Origin: Apostichopus japonicus
Taxonomy: Eukaryota > Echinodermata > Holothuroidea > Aspidochirotida > Stichopodidae
DNA: 64,000 nt
NCBI RefSeq assembly: GCF_037975245.1
Contig: NC_092571.1
Location: forward strand, 18,500,917 to 18,564,916
Direction: 5' to 3'
Under the pieces are notes generated by a model. The model was not told where the DNA came from. It searched no databases and worked only from the letters and a program-made list of their open reading frames with translations. Positions 22,895 through 35,200 of the stretch are shown here, one piece after another (position 1 is the stretch's first letter; the number at the start of each line of letters is the position of its first letter). The translations under genes and the position numbers were made by a program.

Positions 22895-23670
22895 CACTGG
22901 TAATTACATTCTATGTTCGCTACCACTGGTAATTACATTCTTTGTTCGCTACCACTGGTGATTACATTCTATGTTCGCTACCACTGGTGATTACATTCTA
23001 TGTTCACTACCACTGGTGATTACATTCTATGTTCACCACCACTGGTGATTACATTCTATGTTCACCACCACTGGTGATTACATTCTATGTTCGCTACCAC
23101 TGGTGATTACATTCTATGTTCGCTACCACTGGTGATTACATTCTATGTTCGCTACCACTGGTGATTACATTCTGCATTCACCACCAATGCTAATTAAATT
23201 CTATGTTCACCACCAATGCTAATTACATTCTATGTTCACCACCACTGGTGATTACATTCTATGTTCACTACCACTGGTGATTACATTCTATGTTCGCTAC
23301 CACTAGTGATTACATTCTATGTTCACTACCACTGGTGATTACATTCTATGTTCACTACCACTGGTGATTACATTCTATGTTCACTACCACTAGTGATTAC
23401 ATTCTGATTCACCACCAATGCTAATTAAATTCTATGTTCACCACCACTGGTAATTACATTCTATGTTCACCACCACTGGTGATTACATTGTGTTCACACC
23501 CATTGTGATTACATTATATGTTCACCACTGGTGATTACTTTGAGTTCACCACCATTGTTAACTACATTCTGCGTTCACCACCAATGGCAATAACATTCTG
23601 TGTTCACCACCACTGGCAATAACATTGTGTTCACCACCACTGGTAATATCATACTGCGTTCACCACCACT
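22895..23670. repeat. 29-bp minisatellite, about 26 copies
   Basis: The unit is CCACTGGTGATTACATTCTA plus TGTTCGCTA or TGTTCACCA. Variants cluster, and the right end (after about 23480) is more degraded with shortened units. Confidence 0.94.
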
Positions 23671-24112
23671 GCTATACTATAGTTGGTAATATTATTAAAT
23701 ACAGAACTTTTCTACAAATATTACATTGTCTTCAGTAGTTTTAATACCCTTAGAACACTGAAATATCTGTTGAAATTTAAAATATATTATCGGTTAAACT
23801 TGGAATTAAAATACAGGACTCTAAACATTTGCAAGCATGAAACTAATGATTTCTGGCACCCATGTTGCCATGGGAACTGATTTATGTACCTGCATTCATC
23901 ACATAATAAAGTTACCTCCATACCTTTACCAAACATTTTGTTCCCAGAGCAAGTAATTTAAAGTATAGAATTTCAATACATGTTGCAAACATGTACAATT
24001 CACAGGTTAAAATGGCACAACAATAAAAACAATATCAGTTGATTTCCAGTGCTCATTTTCTCTTGGAAAACAAAATATTGTTTACCCTTTGTGTAGCATT
24101 TTGTTTTCTTAT
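23671..24112. other. Intergenic unique DNA
   Basis: AT-rich sequence between arrays with no recognisable gene or element. Confidence 0.5.
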
Positions 24113-24114
24113 GT

Positions 24115-24705
24115 CAGAGCACATAAGTAACCTTTCTTCACGATGTTTGTATGTTTAATTAATCCCCAATTCCTTCTCAGTAAATGAAACCAACATGTTT
24201 GCATGTTCAATTAATCCCCAATTCATTCTCAGTATATGAAACCAACATGTTTGCATGTTTAATTAATCCCCAACTCATTCTCAGTATATGAAACCAACAT
24301 GTTTGCATGTTTAATTAATCCCCAACTCATTCTCAGTATATGAAACCAACATGTTTGCATGTTTAATTCATTCTCAGTATATGAAACTAACATGTTTGAA
24401 TGTTCAATTAATCCCCAACTCATTCTCAATATATGAAACTAACATGTTTGAATGTTCAATTAATCCCCAATTCATTCTCAGTATATGAAACCAACATGTT
24501 TGCATGTTTAATCCCCAACTCATTCTCAGTATATGAAACTAACATGTTTGAATGTTCAATTAATCCCCAATTCATTCTCTGTATATGAAACCAACATGTT
24601 TGTATGTTTAATTAATCCCCAGTTCATTCTCAGTACATGAAACCAACATGTTTGCATGTTTAATTAATCCCCAATTCATTCTCAGTATATAAAACCAGCA
24701 TGGCA
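24115..24705. repeat. 52-bp minisatellite, about 11 copies
   Basis: The unit is AACCAACATGTTTGCATGTT + TAATTAATCCCCAATTCATT + CTCAGTATATGA. Some copies have lost the AATTAATCCCC segment. The unit carries the palindromic words ACATGT and TTAATTAA. Confidence 0.94.
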
Positions 24706-24814
24706 ATAATGACAGTTACAGCTGACGAGAATACAACATATTAGTCCACTTCTATTTAAATATTCTTAAATTTAGCTGCCCTAATCTTGAGTAACTGAAG
24801 CTAAAAGCTAAATG

Positions 24815-25117
24815 ACTGACTGCTAGAGATATATAGCTAACTGAATGCTAAAAGCTTAGTGTCTGACTGCTAGAGATATATAGCTAACTGAATGCTAAAA
24901 GCTTAGTGTCTGACTGCTAGAGATATATAGCTAACTGAATGCTAAAAGCTTAGTGTCTGACTGCTAGAGATATATAGCTAACTGAATGCTAAAAGCTTAG
25001 TGTCTGACTGCTAGAGATATATAGCTAACTGAATGCTAAAAGCTTAGTGTCTGACTGCTAGAGATATATAGCTAACTGAATGCTAAAAGCATAGTGACTG
25101 ACTGCTAGAGATATATA
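24815..25117. repeat. 47-bp minisatellite, left part (about 6-7 copies)
   Basis: The unit is CTAGAGATATATAGCTAACT + GAATGCTAAAAGCTTAGTGT + CTGACTG. The array is interrupted within the unit at ATATATA by the 3.2 kb element that follows and resumes at 28317. Confidence 0.96.
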
Positions 25118-28100
25118 CAGGGGCGTATCCAGGATTTTCCAACCCGGGGGGCGCAAATTACTATCTAAGTGGAGCGCCACCATCGGTTGGCGCGGAGCGT
25201 ACAAGAAAATTTCAGGTTTTGATACCCCCTAGATCACCGGAAATGGCACTTCTCGGGCTTGAAAATGATCAACCAGATGTACTACTTTTGCCTGAGAACC
25301 AAGTATTTCCCAATATTTTGCGGTCCCTTTGACCACGTGCTTCAAGTCATGATTCTGGTGCAACACTAATTCGTGTGCATAAACTACTGCAGTCATACAT
25401 CGTCAAAAGTAGTCATTGAAGTTTCGACATTGCGTAAAATGTTATTTAAATACTATGATTTTCGTGGAGTTGGTCGTTTCCAAATACTGAAAAGCATCCA
25501 GGGTAAATGTTGGATCAGTTGCTCTATGGTTGGATGTAGTCTGCGCTTCGTGAGTAACAAGAGGGGCACAGTATTGAAGTACGTAGGCAATATGACTCAC
25601 AGAACTAGTTTACTAAACCCGCCAAGCAAGTTCATTCGTAACACCAATCCAGTTCGGAGTTTCGATTTGCGAAAGGGATTGTGTTATAAATGGAATATAC
25701 ACAAACCTCGCTCAGCATTGTTAAGAATTTTAGACCAAAAAACCCGCTAACATGTTATGCAAGAAACGAATCATCCAAGATACACTCGAGTTTTGACTAA
25801 GGCTATGTGTTGTAGGTAAGGTGATATGATCTTTTCTCCACAAATTTTCAGGATATGCGCATGTGCAGTTGAAACTCCGAAGTTTAAACAGGCCTAATAC
25901 AAATTGCGTGGAATTTAGCGAGATATGCACACTACATTTGCGGGGATATTTGAAGAGTTGGGGTAGCTGGTGAAATCGCTGCAGGTCAAAGCATCGAGGT
26001 ACTATATACGGAGTTGGAGAGGAGGAAAGAGTGGCAGGGCAGGCGAAATGAAGGTCGGACGGCCGCCCTTGTAAAACAGCGAAGCTAGGGCACTGGATGG
26101 CATCTGCCATATATATATTGTGTAGAGCATTCACAAAGTACAGGCAGTGATAAGATCGCATCTTCTCAACTATAAACACTAGTAAAAGTACAGGTCATAT
26201 AATAAACGCAATTGGTGTTCGATCGGGACGAAAACATTTGTCTTTAGTAACATTACTGTCATTCGTTTTACTTGATTGCCGACATTAACAACATATCCAG
26301 ACATCATGTAATGGTTCAATAATTCAATTTTAAGTACAGTATTTTATGCTGGCATTTTGTCTAGACACTCGTTTTACTTGATTACCGACATTCCCAGATT
26401 ATCTCTACATATTGTTGTAGGGGCTCAATGAATTCAGTTTAAAAGTGCAGTATTTTTATGCTGGTACTTTGTCTAGACACTCGACGTTATACTTGATTTC
26501 CGACATTCACAGCGTATATGCATTGCCTATAAGTATAACATAACATTTTAAAAGTTGTTTACCGTGCAGCCTCCTATTCGTATGAGTTGTACTAACGCAC
26601 ATGTTATCTGATAGGCTGGCTGTGGGAGATACGGTAGCTTATAAAACAAGGTTTCCACAAGTTTGCGTCTGGTGACTCCAAATGGACTTGGACCTCCATG
26701 ACCCCTATTGTTTTTGGTGCAGGTATGTATAGCCACGTACAGTAGACTGACCTGTGTTTATTTAATGTATCAAAATGGTGGTTCGGGCCATTTCTATAGT
26801 AACAGCTTGTTCTGCTTGTACTAACACCTTTCTAGTGTACTGAAGTCATCGAAACCTCAATGCATTTTGCATTCTGGTTTACATTACGCGGTTGAGCAAT
26901 TTTGAACAGCGCCGATAGCAACAACGTAAGTTTAGACAACAACATAAGTTTAGACAACGACGTATGTTTAGACAACGGAAGTTAAAATAACAACGTGAGT
27001 TTGAGCAACAACGTGGTAAAACAGCAGCAACAACTTTAGTTTAGACTGCAACAAACTTAGTTTAGACAATGAAATATGGTTGCCCTTTTCACGTTCCATA
27101 CTGAAGCACTCCTTGCCAAAATTTTGGCTGGCTGCCTCTATACCTCAGGCTCAAAGACTTCTAAGAATTGGCAAGTGCTGATTGGCTATAGGGCTCTCAT
27201 GCTTACAGTTCAACAGTTAATAACAACTCCCAGTCCTGCTTTAATGCCACTAACAGCCTCTGCAGAGCTTAACCACAAATGTAAACAAACACTGCAGAGA
27301 CTGGGAGACAAATTAAAGGAGCTTTGGCAAAAGGTGAAGGCTCAGATTTTTTTAAACAATGGGGATTAATTGTAATTAACTTTTGACCAAAGAGTATTAG
27401 GCATCATCTTATTCATACACAATCCAACAATCATCAGTTCAACTTTGAATATGATCCATCAAAATCTTGAGGAGATTGAGACATTTGAAAATATTACAAA
27501 GAATGACCCCTGATGACCCCCTAAATGACATTTGACCTCAATTTTCCGAACACCCCTCATAACCCTCATCCTGAGGAACGTTGTGACCAAGTTTCATTAT
27601 AACTGGCCATACACTGTACGAACAGGAGCAATTTGAAAATATAGGGCGGCGGCCCGGGCCACAAAAGACCCCTAGTTGATCTTTGATCTCAAATTCATGA
27701 ACACCCTGAAGGTAAAACTTCCATAGTACTATCGTGACAAACCCTCAACATTGTACCATGGAATCTGTAGGAGAAGAAGCATTTTGCATATTTCCACAAA
27801 ATGGCCCATTACGGCCCACAGGTGACCTTTGACCCCAAATTTCGGACCATCTCTGATGGCCCTATACTCAATGGTCCTTGTGTCCAAGTTTCATGAAATT
27901 CCATTAAATACTGTGTGAGTGGGAGCGAGTTTACCAATTGTTGACGGATAGTGTGATACACGCCGCACTGTAACAATAGCTCACACCAGCATGCTGGTAT
28001 GAGCTAAAAATGGAGTTGTCGGTGTAAGGGGTAGGGTGAGGCGCACGTCCCCTCTGTAATCTTCGATCTGTCACTGGCTACCCTGTGTATATAATAGGGA

Positions 28101-28316
28101 TCAGCGCTGTAATTATGACTGTTCCTCTTTCTCTTCCCGAGGTCTTGGCGTTTATCTTCTACTTCCTCCTTTTCTCCTTTTTCTCTCTTTCTTCATTTCC
28201 CTTCCTTCCTCTCCTCCTTTTCTTTTTTCTCCCTCTTTTTCCCTTTTTTCTTCTCTTTTTTTCTCTCTTTTCCTTACCCGGGGGGCGCGCGCCCCCAACC
28301 CCTGGATACGCGCCTG
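25118..28316. mobile_element. 3.2 kb DNA transposon with terminal inverted repeats inside a minisatellite
   Basis: It starts CAGGGGCGTATCCAGG and ends with the complement of CAGGCGCGTATCCAGG (15 of 16 match), both followed inward by G/C-rich CCCGGGGGGCGC tracts. The flanking 47-bp satellite shows ATATA on both sides (25113-25117, 28317-28321), a likely 5-bp target duplication, although the AT alternation makes the length ambiguous. The interior frames (+25373-25750, 125 aa; -25730-26179, 149 aa; +27076-27369, 97 aa) show no transposase motif that I recognise, so it appears non-autonomous. The interior includes TGACCTTTGACC-type repeat words (27530-27860) and a pyrimidine tract. The superfamily is unresolved. 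Confidence 0.8.
28108..28276 (+). repeat. Polypyrimidine tract near the right end of the transposon
   Basis: About 170 bp of almost pure C/T (TTCCTCCTTTTCTCC and similar) lie directly before the G/C-rich inner part of the right terminal repeat. They may be part of the element's structure. Confidence 0.8.
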
Positions 28317-28655
28317 ATATAGCTAACTGAATGCTAAAAGCTTAGTGACTGACTGCTAGAGATATATAGCTAACTGAATGCTAAAAGCTAAATGACTGAC
28401 TGCTAGAGATATATAGCTAACTGAATGCTAAAAGCTTAGTGTCTGACTGCTAGAGATATATAGCTAACTGAATGCTAAAAGCTTAGTGTCTGACTGCTAG
28501 AGATATATAGCTAACTGAATGCTAAAAGCTTAGTGTCTGACTGCTAGAGATATATAGCTAACTGAATGCTAAAAGCTTAGTGTCTGACTGCTAGAGATAT
28601 ATAGCTAACTGAATGCTAAAAGCTTAGTGTCTGACTGCTAGAGATATATAGCTCT
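28317..28655. repeat. 47-bp minisatellite, right part (about 7 copies)
   Basis: Continues the array at 24815-25117 after the transposon, with the same CTAGAGATATATAGCTAACT unit, and ends at 28653 where unique sequence starts. Copies are almost identical across both halves, so the insertion is younger than the array. Confidence 0.95.
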
Positions 28656-28918
28656 TATGGTTAAATCCCAAATACACAATGGTGACAACAAATCACATGA
28701 CAACATTAACATTATGCCAAAAGTCATTTGCTTTCAGAATGACAAAACATTATCAGGAATACTCCACAAATATCCCTCTCCTTTTCACAGCACCTACATT
28801 TATATTGTACTGATTTCATTCAGCAATAAAATGTGAAATAAATTAGGCGACTCTATTACAGAGCTGATGCAGGAGGACTGTTCCATAATAGGGATTATAT
28901 AAGGATTTGCATTCCTCT

Positions 28919-29229
28919 TCACATGGAGACCTGCCACATGAGTATGTTGGCTACTTTAGTCTTTCCATCAGTGGAATCGCTCATCAGGTAGCTGTGTCCT
29001 TCCCCTCCACTAATAACTAATGATGTTGTGCTTGTTATCTTGGCAAAGACCTCTTCCTCATCCTCCTCTGCTTCGTGAGCTGATGAAACCTCTTCATCTA
29101 CCCCCATCTCTCCTGGCAAAGGCTTAGACTCTGTGTCATGAGGGGTCAGTGAAAAATAGTCTGTCATTGGGGACATTGCTGAAGAGACCCTGTCCGCTGA
29201 TTTTCCTTTGATGCTCGGAGGAATACGTT
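28919..29229 (-). CDS. ARHGEF10L: RhoGEF exon E17 (terminal exon)
   Basis: Acceptor CTCTGTGTTTTCAG; 102 codons plus TGA (28919-28921). It encodes an acidic region (EAEEDEEEV) and the C-terminal strand [12 protein letters not shown]...NILMWQVSM, matching the IISGGQGY...LLIWQVPL end of ARHGEF10L. A second acceptor (TTTCAACAG, exon start 29253) would add 8 residues in the same frame. That second acceptor is the one repeated in the neighbouring 39-bp array. Confidence 0.92.
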
Positions 29230-32200
29230 CTGAAAACACAGAGGACACCTCACCTGTTGAAACATGACAACACATTATCAATGTTACCTCACCTGTTGGG
29301 ACATGACAACACATTATCAATGTTACCTCACCTGTTGGGACATGACAACACATTATCAATGTTACCTCACCTGTTGAAACATAACAACACATTATCAATG
29401 TTACCTCACCTGTTGAAACATGACAACACATCATCAATGTTACCTCACCTGTTGGGACATGACAACACATTATCAATGTTACCTCACCTGTTGGGACATG
29501 ACAACACATTATCAATGTTACCTCACCTGTTGAAACATGACAACACATTATCAATGTTACCTCACCTGTTGAAACATGACAACACATCATCAATGTTACC
29601 TCACCTGTTGGGACATGACAACACATTATCAATGTTACCTCATCTGTTGGGACATGACAACACATTTTCAATGTTACCTCACCTGTTGGGACATGACAAC
29701 ACATTATCAATGTTACCTCACCTGTTGAAACATGACAACACATTATCAATGTTACCTCACCTGTTGAAACATGACAACACATTATCAATGTTACCTCACC
29801 TGTTGGGACATGACAACACATTATCAATAACACTTAAGGATATGAAACATTATTGACATAGTACAACTTCATGCATGACAACCATTATCTTAATTATCTT
29901 GATGAACTGAGATCCCATATGCCAGATTCTGTGTAATATCCATTTAAAGTGTTGGTACCTGTATACAGTTATTAACTGTATTTATAAGTTGTCATTAGGA
30001 GTGTCAATCCTAACATGAGTCTCTAGAAGGTCTAGGCCTCTGAAGTTCATATCAGGTTACAGGGAACAATGTACTTGTTACTTATTTCCTAGGAGAGTGG
30101 TACAAAGTGCTGGCATATATGCTCATTATCAATGAGGTACCACTTAACCAGACAGGTATTGCTCTTGCATGGAGTCCACTAAATCAAGCCAGGTGTATCC
30201 AGTCAACCAGGTGTATCCATAGCAACTGAATATCCATGGCAACAAGATAAGAAGAATCCACTTTGCTTGATTTAAGTTACAAATTCTTACCGAAACATTT
30301 CAAACTTGCTAACACTGTATAATCACATATGTTGTTCTAATAAACTGCATGCAGATGTAAAGACGTGTGTGTAGCACAACTTACTCTTTGCATCATCTTC
30401 CGTTGAGGAATACAAGATTTTATCGTGTTGTTGGTGTATTTCCATGGATGTCAGGAAACGGATGGGGCTGTAATGAGCATGGTAGGACACCATGGCAGGG
30501 CCGTTAACCAGAGGTACACCCTCCAGTCTTGGCAGTGGGAAGTTAACAATTACTCCAGTGTTGGTACCAACCCAAAGAGATCCATGACATGCCAAGAATG
30601 TAGTCACATACACAGGTTGGGTGACATACAATAGGGATTGTGTCTGCTTCAGGCCTTGTAAAAAACAAATAAAAACATATATATGCACAATAATATTACC
30701 TCACAATGCATAAAATATTAGCAGAAAACTACCTTAAGAGAAAGAGGGCGACTCAGTAATTAATCACATAGCAAACCAATATTGATGGTATGGTTGAATC
30801 CAGTATTGATGCTATGGTTGAGTCCAGTATTGATGCTATGATTGAATCCAGTATTGATGCTATGGTTGAATCCAGATTTGATGGTATGGTTGAGTCCAGT
30901 ATTGATGCTATGATTGAATCAAGTATTGATGCTATGGTTGAATCCAGTTTTGATGGTATGGTTGAGTCCAGTATTGATGCTATGATTGAATCCAGTATTG
31001 ATGCTATGATTTAATCCAGTATTGATGGTATGGTTGAATCCAGTTTTGATGGTATGGTTGAGTCCAGTGTTGATGCTATGGTTCAATCCAATATTGATGC
31101 TTTGATTGAATCCAGTATTGATGTTATGGATGAATCCAGTATTGATGCTATGGTTGAAACCAATATTGATGCTATGGTTGAGTCCTGTATTGATGCTATG
31201 GTTGAATCCAGTTTTGATGGTATGGTTAAGTCCAGTATTGATGCTATGGTTGAATCCAATATTGATGCTATGGTTGAATCCAATATTGATGCTATGATTG
31301 AATCCAGTATTGATGTTATGGTTGAATCCAGTATTGATGCTATGGTTGAGTCCAGTATTGATGATATGGTTGAGTCCGACATAAATGGTATAATAGAGTC
31401 AAAGATTGAGGATAAGATGACCCCAATATTCATATCCTGTATTTCCTTGAAATCTATACTTGAATGCTCTAAGGTAAACTACAGAATACTGGTCAATACT
31501 ACGAACAACAATAAGTGACCAATACTATGAATGACAACAGGTGACATAACTACATTGTGCTCTCCTTCTAGATGGTTGCCTCTACTTCAAATAGTTACTT
31601 ACTAGTTATCATTCTGAAAATAGTTACTTACTAGTTATCATTCTGAAAATAGTTACTTACTAGTTATCATTCTGTTGACAGGACTGCTGACACTGATATC
31701 TTGGAGTACTTGTAGAGTTTCAAGATGGAAGAGTCGTATTGTATCTGAAGCAGTGAATGCTACCCAGACCCCAATACCTGCCATGACAAGCTGACGGACA
31801 TTCTGCCTAGGATCCTGATGGGCCTCAAAACTGGCCTGTGTATAAAAAGATCAAGATTCTTTGGCTTTTACTTTCTTCCAACATGCTCTACCTGGCATTG
31901 TGCCAATCATCAGGTCAATACATTGCAAATAACGGAGAGACCATATCTTTATTCATGGACTACAGTTCCTAATAGAAATAGTAATGGATGGTCAGTAAAT
32001 ACACTAACCCATAGGTTTCATCCTTGTTAGGGTTCCACATTAGGTTTTCATTAGTGTGATATTAAAATAAATATGAACAAATCTTTACAAATACAACAAA
32101 AATTTCTGACTGTCTGCTTAATAGAATGAAGGGAAAGGAAGCTTACTACATATCTCACAGTCTTCACAGTAACCTAATACTATATCAAGTACTGCTAGGA

Positions 32201-35200
32201 ATTCACAGTAATATTATATTCACAGTAATGCTTAATATGAACTGCATATCCCACTAATAGACTTAACAGTAACCTAATACTATATCAAGTACTGCTAGAA
32301 ATTCACGGTAATGCTATATTCACAGTAATGCTTAATATGAAGGGAAGGAGTTTACTACATATCCCACTAACAGACTTCACAGTAACTTAATACTATATCA
32401 AGTACTGCTAGGAATTCAGTTATGCTATATTCACAGTAATGCTTAATATGAAGGGAAGGAGTTTACTACATATCCCAATTACATACTTCACAGTAACCTA
32501 ATACTATATCAAGTACTGCTAGAAATTCATGGTAATGTTATATTCACAGTAATGCTTAATATGAAGGGAAGGAGTTTACTAGATATCCCACTAACAGACT
32601 TCACAGTAACCTAATACTATATCAAGTACTGATAGGAATTCACAGTAATATTATATTCACAGCAATGTTTAATATGAAGGGAAGGAGTTAACTACATATC
32701 CCTCTAACAGACTTCACAGTAACCTAATACTATATCAAGTACTGCTAGGAATTCACAGTAATGCTATATTCACAGTAATGCTTAATATGAAGGGAAGGAG
32801 TTTACTACATATCCCACTAACAGACTTCACAGTAACCTAATACTATATCAAGTACTGCTAGGAATTCACAGTTATGCTATAATCACAGTAATGCTTAATA
32901 TGAAGAAAAGGAGTTTACTACATATCCCAATTACATACTTCACAGTAACCTAATACTATATCAAGTACTGCTAGAAATTCACGGTAATGCTATATTCACA
33001 GTAATGCTTAATATGAAGGGAAGGAGTTTACTACATATCCCACTAACAGACTTCACAGTAACCTAATACTATATCAAGTACTGCTAGGAATTCACAGTAA
33101 TGCTATATTCACAGCAATGCTTAATATGAAGAAAAGGAGTTTACTACATATCCCTCTAACAGACTTCACAGTAACCTAATACTATATCAAGTACTGATAG
33201 GAATTCATGGTAATATTATATTCACAGCAATGCTTGATATGAAGGGAAGGAGTTTACTACATATCCCACTAACAGACTTCACAGTAACCTAATACTATAT
33301 CAAGTACTGCTAGGAATTCACAGTAATATTATATTCACAGCAATGCTTAATATGAAGGGAAGGAGTTTACTACATATCCCACTAACAGACTTCACAGTAA
33401 CCTAATACTATATCAAGTACTGATAGGAATTCATGGTAATATTATATTCACAGCAATGCTTGATATGAAGGGAAGGAGTTTACTACATATCCCACTAACA
33501 GACTTCACAGTAACCTAATACTATATCAAGTACTGATAGGAATTCACAGTAATATTATATTCACAGCAATGCTTAATATGAAGGGAAGGAGTTTACTACA
33601 TATCCCTGTAACAGACTTCACAGTAACCTAATACTATATCAAGTACTGCTAGGAATTCACAGTAATGCTATATTCACAGCAATGCTTAATATGAAGAAAA
33701 GGAGTTTACTACATATCCCTCTAACAGACTTCACAGTAACCTAATACTATATCAAGTACTGATAGGAATTCATGGTAATATTATATTCACAGCAATGCTT
33801 GATATGAAGGGAAGGAGTTTACTACATATCCCACTAACAGACTTCACAGTAACCTAATACTATATCAAGTACTGATAGGAATTCACAGTAATATTATATT
33901 CACAGCAATGCTTAATATGAAGGGAAGGAGTTTACTACATATCCCTGTAACAGACTTCACAGTAACCTAATACTATATCAAGTACTGCTAGGAATTCACA
34001 GTAATGCTATATTCACAGCAATGCTTAATATGAAGAAAAGGAGTTTACTACATATCCCACTAACAGACTTCACAGTAACCTAATACTATATCAAGTACTG
34101 CACTAGGAATTCACAGTTATGCTATAATCACAGTAATGCTTAATATGAAGAAAAGGAGTTTACTACATATCCCACTAACAGACTTCACAGTAACCTAATA
34201 CTATATCAAGTACTGCACTAGGAATTCACAGTAATGCTATATTCACAGTAATGCTTAATATGAAGGGAAGGAGTTTACTACATATCCCACTAACAGACTT
34301 CACAGTAACCTAATACTATATCAAGTACTGCTAGGAATTCACAGTTATGCTATAATCACAGTAATGCTTAATATGAAGGGAAGGAGTTTACTACATATCC
34401 CACTAACAGACTTCACAGTAACCTAATACTATATCAAGTACTGCACTAGGAATTCACAGTAATGCTATATTCACAGTAATGCTTAATATGAAGGGAAGGA
34501 GTTTACTACATATCCCACTAACAGACTTCACAGTAACCTAATACTATATCAAGTACTGCTAGGAATTCACAGTTATGCTATAATCACAGTAATGCTTAAT
34601 ATGAAGGGAAGGAGTTTACTACATATCCCACTAACAGACTTCACAGTAACCTAATACTATATCAAGTACTGCTAGGAATTCACAGTAATGCTATATTCAC
34701 AGTAATGCTTAATATGAAGGGAAGGAGTTTACTACATATCCCACTAACAGACTTCACAGTAACCTAATACTATATCAAGTACTGCTAGGAATTCACAGTT
34801 ATGCTATATTCACAGTAATGCTTAATATGAAGGGAAGGAGTTTACTACATATCCCAATTACATACTTCACAGTAACCTAATACAATATCAAGTACTGCTA
34901 GGAATTCACAGTAATGCTATATTCACAGTAATGTTTTAATATGAAGGGAAGGAGCTTAATGCAATATCAAGTCCTGCCAGGAAAACACATTTAATACTAT
35001 ATCAAGTACTGCTAGGAATTCACAGTAATGCTATACCAAGTCCTACTAGGAATTCACAGTCACACTATTTCAAGAACTGCTAAGAATTCAGTCAAACTTT
35101 ATCAAGTCCTCCAAAGAATTCACAGTTACGTTTTTCAAATTCTTGCAAGCAATTAACCAATGACCAACCATGTTTATTTATAATCCACTCGTCCAGAGCA

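Noticed and set aside
22895-23670. CRISPR-like regular repeats
   Set aside because: Units are contiguous with no unique spacers and the DNA is eukaryotic; the same applies to the other arrays.
25373-26179. 125- and 149-codon frames inside the 3.2 kb element as transposase
   Set aside because: No catalytic motif, zinc finger or other transposase feature recognisable; left as part of a non-autonomous element.
27085-27960. Conserved gene or RNA gene within the transposon interior
   Set aside because: Words such as TGACCTTTGACC and CAAGTTTCAT belong to dispersed repeats; no tRNA-like box or coding continuity seen.
29257-29856. 199-codon + strand frame and the repeat part of the 304-codon - strand frame
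   Set aside because: Both arise from the 39-bp array. Only 28919-29229 (or to 29253) on the - strand is a real exon.
30790-31518. Frames encoding VESSIDAM-type repeats
   Set aside because: 24-bp minisatellite in the intron between E15 and E16; open on both strands by unit composition.
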